From Tricholomella constricta (lineage: Eukaryota; Basidiomycota; Agaricomycetes; Agaricales; Lyophyllaceae), in NCBI GenBank assembly GCA_013368375.1, contig JAACJP010000012.1, forward strand, positions 868,001 through 932,000: 64,000 nt of DNA, written 5' to 3'. The notes beneath the pieces are model-generated. The model worked only from the letters and a program-made list of their open reading frames with translations. It ran no database searches and was not told the origin of the DNA. Numbering within the stretch: the first letter of the stretch is position 1; each line of letters starts with the position of its first letter. Both the position numbers and the translations under genes were made by a program. Shown in pieces: positions 57,301 to 64,000 of this stretch.

Positions 57301-57596
57301 TGTGACCAACGCTCTAGCGGGCGTATACAGTGTACCGTAGTTGACGCATCGAGCGGGTCCTCTGTGTCGTAGCGGACGCCTTTACAGTGTGTTGTTTTTA
57401 ACGGAGCAGCGGACGGGATACACTGTACCACCATTGACGACAATAAAGTGCTCGCTGTGGCATTCACTGCAGCCGACCGCAGATCCGGTACCCGGATGGT
57501 GAATATTGAACCTGGAACTGCTCCCTGCAATCCGGGACAGCAGATTTGACCGGTCACCAATCCGATCTTCCGTCCAGTAGGTGTAGATTCTGAATA
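57301..57596. other. unassigned junction between copia fragment and minisatellite
   Basis: No gene. Short similar motifs recur (TACAGTGTACCGTAGTTGACG and TACACTGTACCACCATTGACG, about 57330 and 57419), suggesting old repeats. Confidence 0.4.
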
Positions 57597-57835
57597 TTCC
57601 GGATGCATTTCCTACGATCCGGTGACCTGTCCGATAGGTGTATATTCATTCCGGATGTGTTTCCTACAATCCGGTCACCTGTCCGGTAGGTATATATTCA
57701 TTCCGGATGCGTTTCCTACGATCCGGTCACCTGTCCGGTAGGTGTATATTCATTCCGGATGCATTTCCTACAATCCGGTCACCTGTCCGGTAGGTATATA
57801 TTCATTCTGGATGTATTTCCTGCAATGCGGGTAGC
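57597..57835. repeat. 52-bp tandem repeat (minisatellite)
   Basis: The motif GGATG(C/T)(A/G)TTTCCT recurs exactly every 52 bp, at 57601, 57653, 57705, 57757 and 57809. Each unit also has ATCCGGTCACCTGTCCGGTAG and TATATTCATTCC. Alternate units share the same variants (CTACGATCC against CTACAATCC; GTGTATATTC against TATATATTC), suggesting duplication of a two-unit block. A worn half-unit precedes it (57549-57600) and the last unit is diverged. Confidence 0.9.
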
Positions 57836-57914
57836 TCCACTTCATTGTTTCTTCACGCAGATCATAGGAACATCTCAATGCATTGCAAGGATAGCAAATT
57901 ATACAACATTAGGT

Positions 57915-58543
57915 CTACTTATGTGTGACAGGATTCAACCGGTTGAGGATATTGCCGAATGCGGTCTCGGCGGCACTGTCACTCTCCAACCTTGCAACGG
58001 CAGCATAGTAAAGCTGAATTGCCGCAGCAAAGTAGGATATTTCCTGCTGGTCCATAACTGCCAAGACCTCTGAATGCATATCCAGGATTTCCTGCTCAGT
58101 CAGCGGCTGCGGGTGTAGGATTGAGCGGATAAAACCACGGAATAGCAGAAATACTTACTGGATCGGGTTCGGATTCGACATTTGCCGCACCAAGCAGATA
58201 GTGTTCGGATCCGCTATATTGAATAGGCTGGGTGTGATGATGATGAGATTACAGGAAACCATCCAAGCTGCTCACTCACTTCTGTGCTTTCATCGGGTGG
58301 AGGATTCTGCTTGAAGAAATCCATCAATAGTTGCAGCCTCGTTGCTGGGACAAGGTGATTTGGGATAATGAATGTGCCCTCCGGGGTGGGGAGCGGAGTA
58401 AATCCATCAGGCAGAGCCCGGGAAGACGAGACTTCGGGTCCACCGGATTGTAATACGGCGGGTGATTTGGAGTTGGACAAGGAAGATTGAGGCTTGGGTT
58501 GGGCCTCATGTTGTTTCCCGTATTGCTTGGTAGAAGGGGCCAT
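57915..58543 (-). CDS. unrecognised small spliced gene
   Basis: Three exons join in phase on the minus strand. The first begins MAPSTKQYGKQHEAQPKPQS at 58543 and ends at PDESTE (intron GTGAGT...CCCAG). The second reads PIQYSGSEHYLLGAANVESE to PDP, with a GTAAGT donor. The third begins PLTEQEILDMHSEVLAVMDQ, continues SYFAAAIQLYYAAVARLESD, and stops at 57915-57917 after NPVTHK. The C-terminal part is helical. The product is about 159 residues. No family recognised. It is divergent from the large plus-strand gene, with start codons about 200 bp apart, and lies just beyond the minisatellite. Clean phase and splice sites support a real gene. Confidence 0.6.
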
Positions 58544-58746
58544 GATGATTGATAGTGGAAGGCTGAATTTCTAATCGTTCCGGTAAGGCGGAGAGATCCC
58601 GGACATGTGATGGGAAAAAGAAGCGCACCGGCCGATCATGTGACACATGTTGAACAAATTTTCACCTCCTGCCACACACTGTTGCTACTGATCCGTTTAC
58701 GTCTGAAGTTTCACCGCCCCATCAATCAACGCCTCATCTAGCAAGA

Positions 58747-61291
58747 ATGAACTCGCAACACCTTATCAACGGGCTCAACAACATGGACGCGGAGCTTCGG
58801 GAGTGTATCCGGTACCGGAATGCACTTGGGCTCACAGCACTTTATGATCGAGCGGTAAGTGTCTCCTAGTTCCTTGACTTGCTTGAACCACTGACCAACT
58901 TGATTTTGAAGAGAGACTTGTGGCCGAGCTTTCACGGAGCACCGGCCGACGTCATCCAGATCCGGAAGCAGTCGCAGATTGCGCGAGCACTCCCGGTTTT
59001 AAGATTGCTTACTGCTGGAGAGATCACATTAGATCAGGTGCTGTCCGAGCTTGCAGTACGTTTGAGACGGCCAGCATCAGTGGCCCCCCAGGTCAACACC
59101 GCCTCTCATTTGCCCCCGACAACTCTGCCCCAGCTGACGGATCCGGCTCGTCATCCCGGACCCGCTGCACCTTCCGGACCTGGACCTGCCCCATCCCCCG
59201 TGCCCGGACCTGCCCCATCTCCCATTCCTGGACCTGCCCTGTCGCCCATTGCACCAGCCCCCTCCCCTATTCCTACACCCGCCCCTCCCTCCCTTCCCGC
59301 AGCAACCCCTGCGGCTGGTCGCCCCAAGCCGCAGCCAAAGGGGAAGAAGGCAACCAAGGCCGTTGCGAAAGCAGATCCGGCCCCGAAGGTTAAGAAGGAA
59401 CCGCACGGGAAGAAGCCCGCCCAGCGCCTCGCAATGATGACGGAAGCGAGTGTGCAAAGGAAGGCCCAGTTAGCTCGTGAAGCGAAGGCCCGGTCAACCC
59501 GTGTGAGCACCCCCCTGCCACCAGATCGTCCACGCAGCCCAACGCTCAGCCCATCGTTTGGGGCGCAACCCATCTCCCCTCCCCCGGCCGCCGTTCCCGG
59601 ACCCAGCCGGAAACGCAAAACACCTGCGGATGCGGCCCAGCCGCATCCTACAAAAAAGGCAAAGACCTTTGCTGAGCTGGCGGCAGGGGAGGGTTCAGTG
59701 GAGCCTGCAGCGGACCCGTTCGCCCACGACCAAGATATGCAGGTCCGGGAAACACTCCCTGGGCAGGAGTACCCGACTCAGTGCCGACGATGCACCGTCA
59801 AAAATGTCCGGTGCATCCGGCTGCGATCCGGATACGTTTGTGAGGGCTGCCAGGTGCAGAAATGCGCCTGTGAGCACTCCATCCGGATGCGCGCTCTGGG
59901 TCCGCCCAAGAAGAAGGAGAAGAGATCGGCCGTTGTGCCAGGTAAAGTCCGATGTTCTTTCCCTTTCTGTTCACAAACTAATCTTCAAAGCAGCTGCGGG
60001 TCCATCCGTCGCCACCCCGCGGGTGATCCAGCCACCACCGTCCGGACCCGCCCCCTCATCCGGACCTGAATCTGGACCTGGATCCGGACCCGGGTCCGGG
60101 AACCCCGCACCTTCCTCCGACGCAAGGACGTTGGTGCAACTAGCGCGCCGGGTTGAAGCCCTGGTAGGATCCTCAACAGAGTTGACACTGGAGGACCTGA
60201 CTAAGCGGGTGGAGCGGCTCGAGCTCCAGCATCAAAAGCGGGCACAGGACATCCGGCTGATGTACGAGAACCAGAAGAAGTTCTGGGACCGGTTGGAGGA
60301 TTGCCGCGAGACCGGGGACCGGCAGAATGAGGCCTTTCAGGAAATGTTTGAGGCCTGGCTCCGCAGCGAGGGATGCAGCACCGTGGAGGAGGTGCATGAA
60401 AAATTGGACAGGCGGGAACAAGAACGGGAGGAGTTCCTCCGGGAACGGGAGGAATTTGTCCAGCCCAACATGTGGGAACATGATTGGGACATGGACTTGT
60501 CGGCTGTGCAGGAGTCCGCAGCACAAGCTGCCATCCGTTGGGAACAAGCGGAGCTGCCATTGGCCCCCTCACCTGTTGGTGAAAGTTCCTCGGCACGCTT
60601 ATCTCCCCGGAGCGCAGAGCCATCGGTTGCACCCGAATCCGGACCCGGCCCCGAGTCCGGTCCCGACCTCAGCACGATGGAATCTGCTCCATTCACATTA
60701 TCAGAGGCGGCCCCCAATGCACCGTCACCTTCCGCCTCTTTGCAACCTGCTTGCCTAGAGTCAGAAGCCATGCCCGAAGCGATGGAGATGGAGTGTGGGA
60801 TGGACATTCCCGGTGAAGCGATGCGGGCTGAAGAGTACTCTGGTCCTCAACCCACTGTCATCGTGGAAACAGTGGCTGGAGTCGAGGCCCGGGGCCCCTC
60901 TGTAAAGGATGGACTGGCTGCGACGCCCGTCACCATGGATGTGGACCCGTCAGCAGCGGTTGCCTCACCCGCAGTTGCGATCCGGACGTACGGATCCCGG
61001 ACCCGGCTTCCCTCACCCCCCCCAATTGAGGCAATCCGGACATACGTCTCCTCCCCTTCATCTTCTCATGGGACGTCGACCCCGGCGGTTAACATTGTTC
61101 CCCCAACCCCTGAGCCAGTCCAAGCGGCTCCTGCTTCACTTCTTGCACCCTCCGTAGAGCGAAGCCGAAGCCGGAGCCGGAGCCGGAGCCGAAGTCCAGC
61201 TCCCCCGATGTTGAACAGCGAAGGTCAGCCCTTGCATCGGACACGGAGCACCACTCCCCACCTGACGGAAAAGCCGGATTCCGAGGCATGA
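58747..61291 (+). CDS. unrecognised protein: Pro-rich, cysteine cluster, coiled coil, RS tail
   Basis: Three exons in phase: 58747-58854 (MNSQHLINGLNNMDAELREC to YDRA), 58912-59940 and 59991-61291, giving about 812 residues. Order of features: helical N-part; Pro/Gly repeats of the type PGPAPSP(I/V) (about residues 120-170); Lys/Ala-rich basic stretch with NLS-like KRKTP and KKAK; cysteine cluster CRRCTVKNVRC then CEGCQVQKCACEH (C-x2-C-x6-C-x8-C-x2-C-x4-C-x1-C, about 59784-59877), reminiscent of fungal zinc clusters; a second Gly/Pro/Ser tract; a long coiled coil rich in Glu/Arg (VERLELQHQKRAQDIRLMYE to REQEREEFLREREEF); acidic linkers; and a C-terminal run of Arg-Ser dipeptides (about 61159-61200). 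It suggests a nuclear nucleic-acid-binding protein, but this is inference. It is convergent with the next gene. Confidence 0.65.
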
Positions 61292-61470
61292 GCGGGTTTT
61301 CTTTTTGAGCATAGGTACCATATCATGGACTCCTACTGTACATCTTTGCTGAAACACAAGTTCCGGACTCTTTTTTTTGTTACAGACATTTTTTTTAAAC
61401 ATTGCTGTCTGTAATTAATGCAACATGTCATATGATTGTGATAACTTGAAAGTGTAAGCAAACTATCTAT

Positions 61471-63743
61471 TCATTTCCTGCGTGTCTTTGCAATTGGTTT
61501 CCGGTCCCGACTTTTCTGTGAGCGCGTACGCGGTGCAGCATCCTGCACACTACTCCGGGTTGTACGACGCTCGGGTTGATCGGGTTGCCCCTGGGATGGC
61601 TTCTTCACTGGTCGGGCCATGGGTAAAGCCTCCCCTTGCCTTTTACGGGTGGTACGGGTTGATTTGGGGGGCTTGGGTTCGGCTTCAGGTTCAGATCCGG
61701 ACTCCAGTATTGTATTCCTCTGCCGTTTGCATGTGATGCGGGTTGATTTGTGGGGCTGGGGTTCAGGTGTATTACTCTGCTGTTTGCGCGTGATACGGGT
61801 GGATTTGTGGGGCTCGGGCTCGGACTCGGACCCGGACTGTGATGCTGGCTCAGGTTCCTGTTCAGGCTGATGCTCAGGTTGGGACTCCTGTGCAGGCTCA
61901 AGTTCGGGCCTTGAGTTGGGCCTGGGTTTGGCCCTGGATGCAAGCCCTTCAGGCCTCGGTGCAGTGCCAGGTTCAGGCCTTGGTGCTGGCTCGGGTGGAG
62001 GCCTGGGTGCGGGTGCGGGTTTGGGCCTGAGTGCGGGCCCGGGTTCGGGCCTGGGTGCGGGCCCGGGTTCGATTTGTTCAGTGGATGGCACCTGCTCGGG
62101 TAATTCTTCTGTCACTAGCCACTCAGCTAATGAATCTACTCGTTTCCGTCTGGTTGTCTTCTTCGTGTGCTTCCGTCGTGACTTCTTCTTTGCTGCATTA
62201 TCCGCTTCCTGTTCTTTGTCAATCCGTCGACCATATTCGGCCGGAACCCGATCCCGATGTTTATTCTCCACATGCGACCACCGGAAGCTTTCTTCATGAC
62301 CGTATCTGGTGGCTCGTTCACGCCAGAATGCTAGCATGTCCCGCAGGGTATCAAGCCGCATGTTATGAGGATCCTTAAATTCAATCCCGACTGGAAGATA
62401 TTTGGCCGGGATGAAGGACCGGGTGTGTTCCGTCACTGCACTGAACGGTGTTTGAGTCCGTAGATATCCCGAGGCTAACTCTGCGAGTGGTATGTTAGAA
62501 CCTTGCTTCCCATATGATTGTAGAAAACATACTGTAGTGCTGATTTAAAAAATTCCTGACCACGGCCTCCAACTGTTTCTTGTTTTGATCGACACCTTCC
62601 CCGGGAGGCTCGGGTAGGATCGGGAACCCGGAATCCGTGAGTCGGATTTGTAAATCCGGTCGTTGCTGTGTTGCCGTTGGCAGTGTCTTGAGGGAGTGTG
62701 GGGCCATTGACTCCTTCAATGACACTACATAGTCAATGAGCTTCCTCTTAATATCATGAACCTGGGCTTTGTAGATGTCGCCAAATCGTGGACTGACTGC
62801 ACCCATATGTTCCGCAATTTGATCGTGGCTGTGGATATCATTCGCGGCCGGGCTTGTGGATCCAGAAAAAAACACTTACCACCGCAGAGTAAGCTTTCCA
62901 TCATCCCCAGTAAATACAACAAATGTCAGGGACAGCATTCCCATCTCCCGCCAACGTTGTAAATCCACATCCCGAACCTTTTGAATACCACGTTTGGCTG
63001 CAATGCTAAGAAATTATGAGTCCTAGCTCGGGAACCCACCCGGACCCGGGTCCGGGTCCGGGTCCGGCTTTGGCAACCGAAGACAGAACCGGGAAGACAT
63101 ACCGACACTGCTCCTCAGGTGGAAGGCCCTCTGAACTCCACTCCCTTGCCTGAGCTTCGAGATGTGCACGCCTTTCTTCTGTTAAGGCCTGCATAACACG
63201 AGCGACTGCCTTGTTGTACTGCTCAAAGGCTTTACCATGCTCCATGCCAAGGAGAATGTTGTCCAACTCCTCATTGATCTCGTCGGCCATTGTGCGTTGT
63301 ACAACATCCCACAGCATTACATTGATGGTTCCACCACATTTGTTTGCCCTCGTGTAGGGACGCCAAGTGTTGGTTACATACTGACCCAACTTCTGTTCCT
63401 TTTGTGAGAGAATTTTCTCCGGGTGAATATGTTCAGGACTCACCCGAACTTCTTGTTTCGATTGAGCAGCATTATGTGTAATACCCTTGCTCTGTCTATA
63501 GTTGAACAAGGCAGGAAGTATTTTATTCCTCATAACTGATGCCCTTCCTTCACGGGTTGTTTGCTGACGGTATTCATGACGATACCTGTTCAAAACTTTC
63601 CGCTCGTCATCCGGGTAAGCCGGCGGATTCTTTGTTTTTTCCGCGGTAGGCAGAAGACCGGCCGGATCCGCTGACACTCCATCCGGCTCAGGCTGCTGCA
63701 CCGTTGGGGCAGGCAGGTGCCCGGTCCCGCGTTGATCAGACAT
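61471..63743 (-). CDS. unrecognised large charged protein with Pro-rich and basic repeats
   Basis: The start at 63741-63743 gives MSDQRGTGHLPAPTVQQPEP; the longer frame upstream (to 63827) crosses a TATA-like TTTATATTATT on the minus strand (about 63766-63776) and is not preferred. Four exons join in phase. Exon 1 contains RHEYRQQTTREGRASVMRNK, GQYVTNTWRPYTRANKCGGT and a helical region ending LPPEEQC; exon 2 reads IAAKRGIQKVRDVDLQRWRE; exon 3 has DIYKAQVHDIKRKLIDYVVS; exon 4 starts LASGYLRTQTPFS. The C-part has a basic block (KKKSRRKHTKKTTRRKR), a PAPRPEPG-type repeat tract and three copies of a KSTRITRKQ-like basic unit, resembling AT-hook or NLS repeats. No family recognised; nuclear location is inferred. 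Confidence 0.6.
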
Positions 63744-64000
63744 GGGATGATGCAAGATGTGCTGGCATGAATAATATAAAGGCCCCCTGTGTCGCGGAAC
63801 ATTCCGTCTGTTGAGCACTTGTTGCATGGACCCGTGATCCGTGAATACTCCGGATCCACATTTGGCAAATCAATTGCCAAATGAGGCAACACATGCATCA
63901 GCAGCATGACCTGCCGCATGGCTTCACGCAGTACACCATGCGGTGAATGTCAATAATAAGAGCCACCAGGGCTGCCCTCCATTTTATTTTCTTCTCTCCA

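Noticed and set aside
59077..59618. Minus-strand Gly/Arg-rich ORFs around 59.1-59.6 kb
   Set aside because: They are complements of the Pro/Gly repeat tract of the plus-strand gene, which has clean exons.

Overview
The window is nuclear DNA from a basidiomycete fungus, very probably an Agaricomycete. The evidence is: many short introns (about 45-70 bp) with GT..AG ends and CTAAC/CTGAC-like branch sites; closely packed single-copy fungal housekeeping genes on both strands; an intron-containing tRNA-Ser(CGA) without an encoded CCA; a QDE-1/RDR-type RNA-dependent RNA polymerase; and typical agaric retrotransposons. I see no bacterial, organellar or CRISPR signal.

Layout. 1-2.1 kb: little recognisable coding, with decayed WD40 repeats. 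2.1-36.8 kb: host gene block. In order: TRAPPC4/Trs23 (-), glutaminyl-peptide cyclotransferase (+), an unrecognised gene (-), PI 4-kinase Stt4 (+), a 647-bp TA-flanked MITE, tRNA-Ser(CGA) (+), Tap42 (+), Rab6/Ypt6 (-), methylenetetrahydrofolate reductase (+), Apc15-like (-), WDR20/CreC WD40 protein (-), branched-chain 2-oxoacid dehydrogenase E1 beta (+), RNA-dependent RNA polymerase (+), a GPI-type secreted haem peroxidase (-), Snu13 (-), a broken gamma-glutamylcyclotransferase-like gene (+), and a trypsin-fold protein (+). A 3' fragment of a Pif1-like helicase (-) ends this block.

36.9-57.3 kb: a retrotransposon nest. A Ty1/copia element on the minus strand (267-bp LTRs, target duplication CTGAC) was interrupted inside its integrase by a plus-strand Ty3/gypsy chromovirus (221-bp LTRs, target duplication TGGCG). 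Each LTR pair differs at one base by my reading, so both insertions look young. Next to it lies the truncated 5' half of a second copia family. The gypsy element is the most unusual object in the window. It has a large extra open reading frame region after pol, and its whole length, coding and non-coding, is strewn with perfect short inverted repeats (arms of 7-11 bp, loops of 3-20 nt).

57.3-64 kb: a 52-bp minisatellite and three unrecognised spliced genes. Two of them are large, low-complexity, charged and proline-rich proteins, and one of those carries a cysteine cluster, a coiled coil and an Arg-Ser tail. This end is unusually rich in CCGG/TCCGG.

How the genes relate: there are no operons. 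Several genes act in membrane traffic and phosphoinositide or TOR/PP2A signalling (Trs23, Stt4, Ypt6, Tap42), which is probably coincidental for a fungal gene block. The RNA polymerase (quelling, anti-transposon RNAi) lies about 7 kb from the transposon nest. Three genes (RdRP, trypsin-fold protein, gypsy ORF3) have single-base frame breaks, which are either real lesions or residual assembly errors. Exon boundaries were read by eye from splice consensus and reading frame; spans are more reliable than internal junctions.
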